Part shown: piece by piece, positions 18,632 to 27,377 of the stretch
How the letters are laid out: each line of letters begins with the position of its first letter
Position numbering within the stretch: the stretch's first letter is position 1
Origin: Aequorivita antarctica
GTDB taxonomy: Bacteria > Bacteroidota > Bacteroidia > Flavobacteriales > Flavobacteriaceae
NCBI RefSeq assembly: GCF_007997155.1
Contig: NZ_VORT01000001.1
Coordinates: forward strand, 434,001 to 498,000
Direction: 5' to 3'
DNA: 64,000 nucleotides
Notes under the pieces: model-generated
What the model saw: the letters and a program-made list of their open reading frames with translations, nothing else
Databases searched by the model: none
What the model was told of the DNA's origin: nothing
Made by a program: the position numbers and the translations under genes

Positions 18632-18658
18632 AAGACGTAAGACCGCTTCGCTGAATGA
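18632..18658. repeat. dispersed intergenic repeat, copy 2
   Basis: Contains AAGACCGCTTCGCTGAA, matching the copy at 13731-13757. A related AAGACATAAGAC follows at 18662. Confidence 0.5.
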
Positions 18659-18710
18659 TTTAAGACATAAGACTAAAAAAATAAATTTCGATTTCAACTT
18701 CAACTTTTCA

Positions 18711-18765
18711 GGTTACTGAGCGAAGTCGAAGTATCAACTTCGATTTCGATTTCAGTTTCGATTTC
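18711..18765. repeat. dispersed palindromic-type repeat plus TTTCGA hexamer run
   Basis: TTACTGAGCGAAGTCGAAG at 18713 onward recurs almost identically at 62651 (one base differs). It is followed by a low-complexity run of TTCGAT/TTTCGA units. Elements of this type are scattered between genes in flavobacteria. It lies downstream of the first propeller gene. Confidence 0.6.
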
Positions 18766-18770
18766 CCCCG

Positions 18771-20342
18771 TTATTCCTTCACAAACTTTTCCAATGCCAC
18801 ATTTTCCCCAGAATACAGCTGCACAAAATAAACACCCGAAGCCAAGCTGGAAACATCCACCGTTGGGGAAATGGTTTCCATATCTAACTTCATAACACGG
18901 CTGCCAAGCATAGAAAAAATGTTTACTTGGTTTATAGTTTGATCGTTTGTATTGATCTGCAATAAGTTTTGTACGGGATTGGGATATAAGCTTATTGTGT
19001 TGGCAAAAGTATTTTCCGCTATTCCAATAAGTGGTTGCTTGTGTTTTACTATCCAATAATCATAACCTCCTCGGGAATTTTCTGTTTTGTCTCCGGAGAT
19101 ATTAGAATTTGAACGCCCAGCTGTTAAAAAATTTCCGTCACTGGTTTGTATTGAAGCTCCACCACCTTCACCTGCTTCTCCACCAATCGTATTTTGCCAT
19201 TCAATAATGCCTAGACTATTAAGTTTAAGAAACCAATAATCAGATCCTCCTATGGAGTTTTCGGTTTTATCTCCAGAGATATTAGAATTTGAACTTCCAG
19301 ATACTAAATAACCCCCATCTGCACTCTGCGATATTGAACTTGCATTATCGCCTAATGTCCCGCCAATAGTATTTTGCCAAACAATATTGCCAGTTTCATC
19401 TAATTTTAAGACCCAATAATCATAAGCTCCAATAGCATTTTCAGATTTGTCCTCAAAAGCATCAGAATCTGAGGTGCCAGCCACAATATATCCACCATCG
19501 CTGGTTAAATTTATTTTTGGGTTTAAGTCAGCATTATTCCCTCTTATAGTCTTATCCCAAACCTGATTCCCAGAAGCATCTATTTTTAAAATCCAAAATG
19601 GATTATTAAAACTTTGAAAAATGAGTAAATCAGAACTTAATATAAAACCTCCATCATTTGTTTTTGCAAGATCTTTAACGTTGCACGCAAAATTATAGTC
19701 CGTAGAGCCGTATGATTTTTGCCAAACAATAGCTCCAATAGAATCTAGTTTTAGAACCCAAGCATCCGGCAGCCCATTTCTGCTAACCGTGCGATCGCCT
19801 GATTCTGCTGAACTAGAACTGCCAACTACTAAATAACCTCCATCATCTGTTTCAACTGTTGATACTATCTCATCGCGACGATTCCCTCCATAGGTTTTTT
19901 GCCATTGTATATCGCCGTTAGCGTCTAACTTTAATACCCAATAATCCTGTTCTCCTCTGGAAGCTTCAGTTTTATCGCCAGAAATACCAGAATTGGAACC
20001 TCCTCCTATAAGATAACCTCCGTCAGTTGTTTGTACAATAGAGGTTAAAAAATCGTCTTCACTTCCACCATAGGTTTTTTGCCATAGTATTTCTCCAGTA
20101 GTATCTAATTTTACTATCCAATAATCGTTTCCTCCTCTTGAATTTTCGCTTTTTTCTCCTGAAATGTCTGATTCTGAGGCTCCTCCAAGTAAGAACCCAC
20201 CGTCGTCCGTTTCAATAGAAGTTGAAAGCCAATCACTACTATTGCCGCCAATGGTCTTCTGCCAAAGAATACCTGATACTTGGGCTTGTGTAGTTATAAA
20301 TGAAAGTAGTAGGAGTGCTAAAAGTGTAGTTGTCTTTTTCAT
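18771..20342 (-). CDS. secreted seven-repeat propeller protein with T9SS sorting domain (paralogue 1)
   Basis: Surface or secreted protein of 523 residues. After a signal peptide (MKKTTTLLALLLLSFITTQA) come seven repeats of about 55-60 residues. Each has a [IV]xWQ[KN]T[IY]GG strand, a DGG[YF] strand, an ISGDKTENS-type loop and a DYW[IV][VL]KLD strand. Seven such units suggest a seven-bladed beta-propeller. Repeat 4 lacks the GDKTEN loop. The C terminus is a type A sorting domain (SLYPNPVQNLLQINT, ending ALEKFVKE), implying T9SS export. It is one of three tandem paralogues. Function unknown; binding or adhesion is plausible. Confidence 0.85.
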   Translation of the reverse strand: MKKTTTLLALLLLSFITTQAQVSGILWQKTIGGNSSDWLSTSIETDDGGFLLGGASESDISGEKSENSRGGNDYWIVKLDTTGEILWQKTYGGSEDDFLTSIVQTTDGGYLIGGGSNSGISGDKTEASRGEQDYWVLKLDANGDIQWQKTYGGNRRDEIVSTVETDDGGYLVVGSSSSAESGDRTVSRNGLPDAWVLKLDSIGAIVWQKSYGSTDYNFACNVKDLAKTNDGGFILSSDLLIFQSFNNPFWILKIDASGNQVWDKTIRGNNADLNPKINLTSDGGYIVAGTSDSDAFEDKSENAIGAYDYWVLKLDETGNIVWQNTIGGTLGDNASSISQSADGGYLVSGSSNSNISGDKTENSIGGSDYWFLKLNSLGIIEWQNTIGGEAGEGGGASIQTSDGNFLTAGRSNSNISGDKTENSRGGYDYWIVKHKQPLIGIAENTFANTISLYPNPVQNLLQINTNDQTINQVNIFSMLGSRVMKLDMETISPTVDVSSLASGVYFVQLYSGENVALEKFVKE

Positions 20343-20376
20343 AATAATGAAATTAAAATTTAACTATCTAATAAAC

Positions 20377-20386
20377 ACTAAGATAC
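20377..20386 (-). promoter_or_regulatory. conserved upstream motif of propeller paralogue 1
   Basis: ACTAAGATAC on the plus strand (minus GTATCTTAGT) occurs about 35 bases upstream of the start and again at 22027-22036 before paralogue 2, inside a longer similar stretch. The minus TATCTTAG is one base from the -7 consensus, so it is probably a shared promoter. Confidence 0.4.
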
Positions 20387-20436
20387 AATTTTATTAAATC
20401 ACAATAATGTAAACTCCTGAATTTTGAATTGAAAAG

Positions 20437-21999
20437 TTATTCCTTCACAAACTTTTTTAAAGCCACATTTTTCCCAGAATACAGCTGCACATAATATACA
20501 CCCGAAGCCAAGCTGGAAACATCTACGGTTGGCGAAACGGCTTCAACATCCAACTGCCGAACGCGGCTGCCCAAAACGCTGTAAATGTTTATTTGGTTTA
20601 TGGTTATGTCTTGGGTATTGATCTGTAATATGTTGCTTACTGGGTTGGGGTATATACTCATTGTGGTAGCAAAGGTGTTTTCTCCGACACCTAATGTTGA
20701 GTCGTGTTTTATAATCCAATAATCATAACCTCCTCTGGAGTTTTCGGTTTTATCTCCAGAGATATTAGAATTTGATGAACCTGCTGTTATAAAATCTCCG
20801 TCAGTAGTTTGTATTGAACTTCCGCCATATTCATTCCCTTCACCCCCAATTGTATTTTGCCATTCAATAATGCCTATACTATTAATTTTAACAAACCAAA
20901 AATCTAATTCTCCATTAGAATTCTCAGTCTTATCTCCAGAGATATTTGAATTTGAATAGCCTTGTACTAAATAGCCCCCATCTTCGGTCTGATCTATTGC
21001 ATTCACGTTTCCTTCGGATGCATCACCGCCAATTGTATTTTGCCATACAATATTGCCATTTTCATCCAATTTTAGAATCCAATAATCCATTGATCCATTT
21101 ATGGCGTTTTCAGTTTTGTCTGCAACAGCGTCAGAATTGGAGATTCCTGCCACAATATAACCACCATCGCTGGTCTGTTTTGTTTTTGATAACCAGTCAC
21201 TTTTATTGCCTTGTATAATTTTATCCCATACCTGATTGCCAGAAGCATCTATTTTTATAATCAAAAAGCCTTCGTGTGTGGATGTAATTCCCCATTTGGT
21301 TGCACTTATTATAAAGCCTCCATCGTTTGTTTTTTCAAGTTTTGACCATCTTGTTTCCAAACCAGAGCCAAATGAATTTTGCCATTCTATAGCTCCAGCT
21401 GCATCTAATTTCACAAGTAAAATATCATGAAAACCAATTTGAGGAGCTGTGCGATTGCCAGATATTGGCGAGGCAGAATCACCGGCTAACATATAGCCTC
21501 CATCATCGGTTTCAACTATTGAATATATTGCATCTTGGCCTATGCCACCAATTGTTTTTTGCCATTCTATAGCTCCAGCTGAATCAAGTTTTAGTGCCCA
21601 GAAATCTCCAAACCCATAAGAGTCTTCAGTTTTTTCACCAGATATGTTAGATGACGAAAACCCTCCTAAAATGTACCCACCGTCAGTTGTTTGCAGCGCA
21701 GAAGATAAAACTTCAGTATCACTGCCACCATAGGTTTTTTGCCATTCTATGTTGCCGTTTTCATCTATTTTTAATATCCAGTAGTCATTGAGCCCTCTGG
21801 AATCTTCAGTTTTTTCACCAGATATATCCGAATCAGATGTTCCACTGGCAAGAAATCCACCATCATCTGTTTCAATCATTATGGTTAGGTTATCATCACC
21901 ACTGCCCCCAATGGTTTTCTGCCATTGAATGATTCGTTCTTGGGCGTGAATAGTAAATACGAAAAGTAATAGTGCGAAAAGCGTAGTTATTGTTTTCAT
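20437..21999 (-). CDS. secreted seven-repeat propeller protein with T9SS sorting domain (paralogue 2)
   Basis: Protein of 520 residues with the same plan as its neighbours: signal peptide (MKTITTLFALLLFVFTIHA), seven propeller-type repeats and a type A sorting domain (SIYPNPVSNILQINT, ending ALKKFVKE). Its repeats match paralogue 1 blade for blade, including a shortened fourth repeat without the GDKTEN loop and a QVWDK fifth repeat. This shows duplication of the whole gene rather than of blades. Paralogues 1 and 2 also share upstream DNA, so they are probably the most recent pair. Function unknown. Confidence 0.85.
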   Translation of the reverse strand: MKTITTLFALLLFVFTIHAQERIIQWQKTIGGSGDDNLTIMIETDDGGFLASGTSDSDISGEKTEDSRGLNDYWILKIDENGNIEWQKTYGGSDTEVLSSALQTTDGGYILGGFSSSNISGEKTEDSYGFGDFWALKLDSAGAIEWQKTIGGIGQDAIYSIVETDDGGYMLAGDSASPISGNRTAPQIGFHDILLVKLDAAGAIEWQNSFGSGLETRWSKLEKTNDGGFIISATKWGITSTHEGFLIIKIDASGNQVWDKIIQGNKSDWLSKTKQTSDGGYIVAGISNSDAVADKTENAINGSMDYWILKLDENGNIVWQNTIGGDASEGNVNAIDQTEDGGYLVQGYSNSNISGDKTENSNGELDFWFVKINSIGIIEWQNTIGGEGNEYGGSSIQTTDGDFITAGSSNSNISGDKTENSRGGYDYWIIKHDSTLGVGENTFATTMSIYPNPVSNILQINTQDITINQINIYSVLGSRVRQLDVEAVSPTVDVSSLASGVYYVQLYSGKNVALKKFVKE

Positions 22000-22026
22000 A
22001 GTAAAGAGTTTAATTATCTATTAAAT

Positions 22027-22036
22027 ACTAAGATAC
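22027..22036 (-). promoter_or_regulatory. conserved upstream motif of propeller paralogue 2
   Basis: Same ACTAAGATAC as at 20377, about 30 bases upstream of the start, within a stretch similar over about 50 bases to the region before paralogue 1. Confidence 0.4.
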
Positions 22037-22138
22037 GTATTTTTCTAATCACTATAATAAAATAATTCGGAATTGATAAAGTATTGTTATGTCAGGTGAG
22101 GGCAGTGGAAATCTGCTTTAATTAAGTAAGAATGTGGA

Positions 22139-22158
22139 GTTCTCGACTGCGCTCGAAC
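22139..22158. repeat. intergenic inverted repeat
   Basis: GTTCTCGACTGCGCTCGAAC is an imperfect inverted repeat (GTTC.TCGA / TCGAAC) between paralogues 2 and 3. It has the look of a dispersed flavobacterial repeat and may also fold as the end of the paralogue 3 transcript. Confidence 0.5.
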
Positions 22159-22174
22159 GGACAGGATAGTATTT

Positions 22175-23686
22175 TTATTCTTTCACAAACTTTTTTAAAG
22201 CCACATTTTTACCGGAATATAACTGTACATAATATACACCCGAAGCCAAGCTGGAAACATCCAAGGTTGGTGAAACGCTGTCAATATCAAGTTGCAAAAC
22301 TTTACTGCCCGTCATTGTGTAAATGATTACTTGGTCTATGGTTTTGTCTTGGGTGTTTAGTTGCAAGGTGTTTTTTGTGGGGTTGGGGTAGAGGGTTATT
22401 GATGTGGTAAAGGGTTTTTCTTTGAGGCCTAAAGTTATTGCGTGTTTTATAATCCAAAAATCATTTCCGCCACGGGAATTCTCAGTTTTATCACCTGAAA
22501 TGTTGGATTGTGAATTTCCACCAAAAATATAAGTTCCATCAGAATTTTGATTGGTACAGGATAGTTTATCCACATTGCTTCCACCAATAGTGTTTTGCCA
22601 TTCAATTATACCTACGTTATTTAACTTCACAATCCAATAATCTTCAAACCCCTTGGAGTCTTCAGTTTTATCTCCAGAAATGTACGAATCTGAATAACCT
22701 CCAATTAATGAACCTCCTTCAGTAGAACCTAGAACTGTAGTACCCAATTCAAAAAGTGCTCCGTCAATATTTCTATCCCATTCTGTATTGCCTTCAGGAT
22801 CAAGTTTCCATACATAATAATTAAATTGGGGCTGATTGTCTGTTGTGCCGTTCACAATAAAACCACCATCGCTAGTTTGTCTTACCGAACTTAAATAATT
22901 TGTCACTCCATTGCCAGCAAAGGTTGACCACGTATTATCTAAACCAATTTTTTTCAAAAAGTAAGCCATGTCAATACCCCAAGTCCCCCCTAATATATAA
23001 CCACTATCGGATGTTAGTTGAAAATCATATAACCTAAAGCCCTCATTAGAGATTCCATATGCATCTTGCCAAAGAATATTTCCAGTGGAATCTAGCCCTA
23101 AAATCCAAGCGTCTCTATTGGCTATTCTACTTTCGGTTCTGTCGCCCGAAATATCTGAAAAAGAGGAGCCCGCTAATATGTAATTACCATCAGGTGCTTG
23201 ATGTATTTCCACTAGTAAATCTCCATCATTACCTCCAATTGTTTTTTGCCATTCAATACTTCCTGTTGAATTTAGCTTTAGTACCCAGTAATCCGTAAAT
23301 CCACGGGAATTTTCCGTTTTTTCTCCAGAAATTCCGGAATCGGAATATCCCCCAACTATGTACCCTCCATCTGTAGTTTGATGAATAGCAACCAGTTTAT
23401 CTTCTCCATTTCCTCCAATAGTCCGCTGCCAGTCAATATTCCCTGAACTATCCAATTTCAAAATCCAGTAGTCATTGGCGCCCCTTGAATTCTCAGATTT
23501 ATCGCCAGAGATATTTGAATTTGAATATCCTCCTAATATCATTCCACCATCGGAAGTTTCTTCAATACTTTTCAAATATTCCTCTCCACTCCCCCCAATA
23601 GTTTTCTGCCAAAGAATATTTGGGTCTTGGGCTTGAATAGAGATTGCAGAAAATAGTAGTGCTAAAAGTGTAATTATCTTTTTCAT
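22175..23686 (-). CDS. secreted seven-repeat propeller protein with T9SS sorting domain (paralogue 3)
   Basis: Third member of the tandem set, 503 residues from the ATG at 23686. That start gives a clean signal peptide (MKKIITLLALLFSAISIQA); the longer frame begins with a TTG. Seven repeats are present, but repeats 4 and 5 have diverged and lost the GDKTEN loop and the WQ motif, making this the most divergent copy. It ends with a type A sorting domain (TLYPNPTKNTLQLNT, ending ALKKFVKE). Exported by T9SS; ligand or activity unknown. Confidence 0.85.
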   Translation of the reverse strand: MKKIITLLALLFSAISIQAQDPNILWQKTIGGSGEEYLKSIEETSDGGMILGGYSNSNISGDKSENSRGANDYWILKLDSSGNIDWQRTIGGNGEDKLVAIHQTTDGGYIVGGYSDSGISGEKTENSRGFTDYWVLKLNSTGSIEWQKTIGGNDGDLLVEIHQAPDGNYILAGSSFSDISGDRTESRIANRDAWILGLDSTGNILWQDAYGISNEGFRLYDFQLTSDSGYILGGTWGIDMAYFLKKIGLDNTWSTFAGNGVTNYLSSVRQTSDGGFIVNGTTDNQPQFNYYVWKLDPEGNTEWDRNIDGALFELGTTVLGSTEGGSLIGGYSDSYISGDKTEDSKGFEDYWIVKLNNVGIIEWQNTIGGSNVDKLSCTNQNSDGTYIFGGNSQSNISGDKTENSRGGNDFWIIKHAITLGLKEKPFTTSITLYPNPTKNTLQLNTQDKTIDQVIIYTMTGSKVLQLDIDSVSPTLDVSSLASGVYYVQLYSGKNVALKKFVKE

Positions 23687-23816
23687 ATAAAGTAGCTTCA
23701 ATTTTGTGGTGGCAAAATACAGAATTCAAACAATTGAAAAAATAAAAACGTTAAGGATTTCTTAAAAAACTAGGGTTATTTAACATTTAATAGAACTCAT
23801 TCGCTTTAATTTCATC

Positions 23817-23824
23817 TAGTTTTG
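23817..23824 (+). promoter_or_regulatory. -7 promoter element of the lipocalin-like gene
   Basis: TAGTTTTG matches TAnnTTTG and lies 22 bases upstream of the start codon at 23847, with no convincing -33. Confidence 0.45.
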
Positions 23825-23846
23825 CGCCCACAAAAAAACAAACACT

Positions 23847-24371
23847 ATGAAAAAATTATTTGGATTACTTTTTTTAGCAATTGCATTTACTGCTTGTTCA
23901 AGCGATGATGACAACAGCAACGACACTACAACTCTGGAAGGTACTTGGAAAATGACTACCTTTAACACTGAAAACGCTTACGACCTAAATAATGACGGTA
24001 CGGCCTCAAAAAGTGTTATGAATGAAACCAACTGTTACCAAAACGAAACCCTTGTATTCAATGCAGACGGAGCAACTGGTACGGCTGTTAACACTTCGTA
24101 TGCTGAGATTGAACTTACTTTAGTGGCAGGTACAACAGATGAGTATGAGTACACAGTAACTTGTGTTTCTGAAGATGATTCTACTCCTTTTGCATATATT
24201 CAAAATGGTAATGATGTAACCCTTATAGTAGCAGGAGAAAATCAAACTGCAACACTTTCGGGCAATACTCTTACCTATGTCTTTCAGGATGGTTTCTTTG
24301 TGGAAGTTGACAACAACGGTACAACTACAACTGTTACTGAAGACATTACTTTTGTTTTTACGAAGCAATAA
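23847..24371 (+). CDS. lipocalin-like lipoprotein
   Basis: A 174-residue lipoprotein: signal MKKLFGLLFLAIAFTAC with the lipidated Cys17, then a short acidic linker (SSDDDNSND), which in flavobacteria can act as an export signal for surface lipoproteins. The mature domain starts LEGTWKMTTF, the hallmark of the lipocalin-like families of Bacteroidota, and continues in beta strands. Two Cys residues (in NETNCYQNE and TVTCVSED) could form a disulfide. Such proteins are thought to bind small hydrophobic ligands, but none is known here. A strong terminator follows. Confidence 0.8.
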   Translation: MKKLFGLLFLAIAFTACSSDDDNSNDTTTLEGTWKMTTFNTENAYDLNNDGTASKSVMNETNCYQNETLVFNADGATGTAVNTSYAEIELTLVAGTTDEYEYTVTCVSEDDSTPFAYIQNGNDVTLIVAGENQTATLSGNTLTYVFQDGFFVEVDNNGTTTTVTEDITFVFTKQ

Positions 24372-24393
24372 ACCTATTTTTTATAAATAGTAT

Positions 24394-24424
24394 AAAGCCG
24401 GAAGTTTTACTTTCGGCTTTTTTT
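24394..24424 (+). terminator. terminator after the lipocalin-like gene
   Basis: Stem AAAGCCGGAAG / CTTTCGGCTTT (one wobble) followed by TTTTTTT, just before the end of the convergent polA gene. It may serve both strands. Confidence 0.8.
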
Positions 24425-24435
24425 ATGACATATTT

Positions 24436-27294
24436 TTAGTGCGCTTCAAGCCAATTATCCCCAACCCCTAAATCTACATCTAACGGAACGGTAAGTTTGT
24501 AAGCGTTCTCCATTTCATGCTTTACCATGGTTTTTAGTTTTTCCAGTTCGGGTTTGTAAGTGTCAAAAACAAGTTCATCATGCACTTGAAGCAGCATCTT
24601 GCTTTTGTAGTTTTCTTCCTCTAGCTTTTTGTAGATGTTAATCATCGCAATTTTGATGATATCAGCCGCACTTCCTTGTATTGGGGCGTTCACGGCGTTT
24701 CGTTCGGCAGCGCCACGCACTACTTGGTTGCTTCCGTTGATGTCTTTTAAATAGCGTCTTCTTCCCAAAACAGTTTGCACATAACCATTTTCACGTGCAA
24801 AATCTATTTGCTCGCTTATATAGTTGCGCAGTTTTGGATAGGTTTTATAATAGGTTTCTATCAAATCTTTTGCTTCAGTTCTGGAAAGATCGGTTTGGTT
24901 GCTTAAGCCGAAAGCAGAAACGCCGTAGATTATTCCGAAATTCACGGTTTTTGCGTTGCTTCGTTGCTCACGCGTCACTTCACTCAAAGGAATATTAAAC
25001 ACTTTTGAAGCGGTGGAAGCGTGAATATCTTCCCCATGTTTAAAGGCTTCAATCATTGTATCTTCCTCGCTCAAAGCTGCTATAATACGCAATTCTATTT
25101 GTGAATAATCCGCCGCCATCAAAACGTAATCTTCGTTTCTTGGAATAAATGCTTTCCGAACTTCTCGCCCGCGCTCGGTACGGATAGGAATGTTCTGAAG
25201 ATTTGGGTTGTTGCTGCTCAAGCGTCCCGTTGCTGCAACGGTCTGCATATAATCTGTGTGTACTCGGCCTGTTGATTTCTCTACCTGTTCTGGCAGTGCA
25301 TCTACATAGGTGCTTTTCAATTTTGCGAGGCCGCGGTATTCCAAAACATCGCGGATTATTTTGTGATCTTTTGCTAAATAGGAAAGTACATCTTCTGCAG
25401 TTGAATATTGACCGGTTTTGGTTTTTTTCGGCTTGTCTATCAGTTTCATTTTTCCGAAGAGAATATCACCCAACTGTTTTGGCGAAGCAATGTTGAAGGT
25501 TTCGCCAGCTTCTTCGTAAATGTGTTTTTCAAGTTGAATAATATCTATATCCAATTCTTTAGAAAGTTTATTCAGGAAACTCTCATCCAAGTTGATGCCC
25601 TCCAATTCCATAGCTGCAAGAACGCGAAGTAGCGGTACTTCAATTTCATCAAAAAGTTTTTGGGTGTTTGCTTCGCCAAGTTCTTTTTCAAAATGTTCCT
25701 TTAATTGATAGGTAACGTCGGCATCTTCCACGGCGTATTCAGTCTGTTTTTCTACAGAAACGTCGCGCATATTCAATTGGTTTTTACCTTTTTTGCCAAT
25801 CAATTCGGTGATGGAAACGGGAGTATAGTTGAGATAGGTTTCACTCAAAATGTCCATGTTGTGGCGCATATCTGGGTTTATCAAATAGTGCGCGAGCATG
25901 GTGTCAAATAATTTTCCTTTTACTGAAATGTTGTATTTGGCAAGGACTTTAATGTCGTATTTTAAATTTTGACCGATTTTCTGAATGGTTTCGTCTTCAA
26001 AAAAGGGGCGAAGTTCTTCCAAAAGTTGTTGTGCTTCTTCACGATTTTCGGGGAAGGGAATATAAAAGCCTTTTCCTTTTTCCCAAGAGAAAGCAATGCC
26101 AACCAATTCTGCTTCCAACGGATTAAGACCCGTGGTTTCCGTGTCAAAACACACGCTTTTCTGTTTCATTAAATTTTGAAGAAACAGTTTGGTGCCCATT
26201 CCTGGTTGAACGGTTTGGTAGAAGTGCTCTGTGTTTTCTATGGTTGCGCGGGAGTTGTAAGTTTTTATTTCTTCTGTTGCATCGCCGTCGTTGCCAAAGA
26301 GTGAGAATTGACCTTCGCCAGCTGGATTGTTTTTAGCCGGTTTGGGTTTTGTGTCTGCAACATTCTTGCTTTCTTGGTTTTCACGACTGGTCCCATTAGA
26401 AGCCATTCCTTCTACGGAGAATGCTTTTAGAAAATTGTCTTTAAGTCTTCTAAATTCCAAGTCATCAAAAATCCCCAATACCTTTTCTGTGTCTGGCGGG
26501 CACATTTCGAAATCGGCTTCGTTGAATTCAACGGGCACATCCAGCATAATGGTTGCGAGTTTTTTACTGAGCAAGCCGAGCTCGGCGTTTTCAGCGACCT
26601 TTTCCTTCATTTTGCCTTTTAGCTTTGCGGTGTTTGCTAGTAGGCCTTCCATGGAACCGAATTCTGCCAAAAACTTCTTTGCAGTTTTTTCACCTACGCC
26701 TGGAAGTCCGGGAATGTTGTCGCTACTATCGCCCATCATTCCCAAGAAATCAATTACTTGTAATGGGTCTTTTACTTCAAATTTTTTCTGAACTTCAGGA
26801 ATACCCCAAGTTTCATAACCTCCGCCAAAAACGGGGCGGTACATAAATATATTTTCTGAAACCAACTGCGCAAAATCCTTGTCTGGAGTAACCATATATG
26901 TGGTGTAACCTTCTTTTTCGGCTTTTTTTGCCAAAGTACCAATAACGTCATCGGCCTCAAAGCCATCCTTGACCATAATAGGAATCTTCATGGCCTCAAG
27001 AATATTATAGATGTATGGAATGGCAAACCTTATGGCGTCTGGGGTTTCGTCTCTATTGGCTTTGTAGTCTGGAAACATTTCGTTTCGGGCTTCACTGCCA
27101 CCTTTGTCAAAACAGACTGCTAGATGGTCTGGGCGCTCTCTCTTCACTACGTCTATAAGTGAATTCATAAACCCCATAATTGCTGAGGTGTTTTGACCTT
27201 TGCTGTTTAATCGTGGGTTTTTTATTAAAGCGAAATACCCTCGAAAAATAAGAGCGTAGGCATCGACAAGGAAGAGACGTTTTTTTTCTGACAT
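24436..27294 (-). CDS. polA: DNA polymerase I
   Basis: Repair and Okazaki-fragment polymerase, 952 residues with all three domains. The 5' nuclease is at about 1-290 (FLVDAYALIFRGYFAL, GVGEKTA helix-hairpin-helix). The 3'-5' exonuclease is at about 345-540, apparently active: FDTETTG, a QNLKYD motif and YAVED. The polymerase domain has motif A MAADYSQIELRI, motif B RSNAKTVNFGIIYG and motif C VHDEL. A linker rich in Asn, Lys and Pro (about 300-330) joins the first two domains. A TACTTTTG element lies upstream. Confidence 0.97.
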   Translation of the reverse strand: MSEKKRLFLVDAYALIFRGYFALIKNPRLNSKGQNTSAIMGFMNSLIDVVKRERPDHLAVCFDKGGSEARNEMFPDYKANRDETPDAIRFAIPYIYNILEAMKIPIMVKDGFEADDVIGTLAKKAEKEGYTTYMVTPDKDFAQLVSENIFMYRPVFGGGYETWGIPEVQKKFEVKDPLQVIDFLGMMGDSSDNIPGLPGVGEKTAKKFLAEFGSMEGLLANTAKLKGKMKEKVAENAELGLLSKKLATIMLDVPVEFNEADFEMCPPDTEKVLGIFDDLEFRRLKDNFLKAFSVEGMASNGTSRENQESKNVADTKPKPAKNNPAGEGQFSLFGNDGDATEEIKTYNSRATIENTEHFYQTVQPGMGTKLFLQNLMKQKSVCFDTETTGLNPLEAELVGIAFSWEKGKGFYIPFPENREEAQQLLEELRPFFEDETIQKIGQNLKYDIKVLAKYNISVKGKLFDTMLAHYLINPDMRHNMDILSETYLNYTPVSITELIGKKGKNQLNMRDVSVEKQTEYAVEDADVTYQLKEHFEKELGEANTQKLFDEIEVPLLRVLAAMELEGINLDESFLNKLSKELDIDIIQLEKHIYEEAGETFNIASPKQLGDILFGKMKLIDKPKKTKTGQYSTAEDVLSYLAKDHKIIRDVLEYRGLAKLKSTYVDALPEQVEKSTGRVHTDYMQTVAATGRLSSNNPNLQNIPIRTERGREVRKAFIPRNEDYVLMAADYSQIELRIIAALSEEDTMIEAFKHGEDIHASTASKVFNIPLSEVTREQRSNAKTVNFGIIYGVSAFGLSNQTDLSRTEAKDLIETYYKTYPKLRNYISEQIDFARENGYVQTVLGRRRYLKDINGSNQVVRGAAERNAVNAPIQGSAADIIKIAMINIYKKLEEENYKSKMLLQVHDELVFDTYKPELEKLKTMVKHEMENAYKLTVPLDVDLGVGDNWLEAH

Positions 27295-27314
27295 AGTTAG
27301 GAAGGCTTATGCTT

Positions 27315-27322
27315 CAAAAGTA
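27315..27322 (-). promoter_or_regulatory. -7 promoter element for polA
   Basis: The minus strand reads TACTTTTG (TAnnTTTG), 20 bases upstream of the polA start. The -33 is unclear. Confidence 0.4.
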
Positions 27323-27377
27323 AAAAGAACACTTCAGAAAAGTATGGTTTTATATAAAAAAGAAAATATTGTGAAGG

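Noticed and set aside
18700-19056. Frame of 118 residues on the minus strand with an apparent protein rich in Cys and Gly
   Set aside because: It overlaps the first propeller gene in another frame and its C-terminal end is low-complexity intergenic repeat. It is a shadow.
25962-26846. Several plus-strand frames of 60-150 residues inside polA
   Set aside because: They lie entirely within the polA coding frame on the other strand, have atypical composition and no start context. They are shadows.
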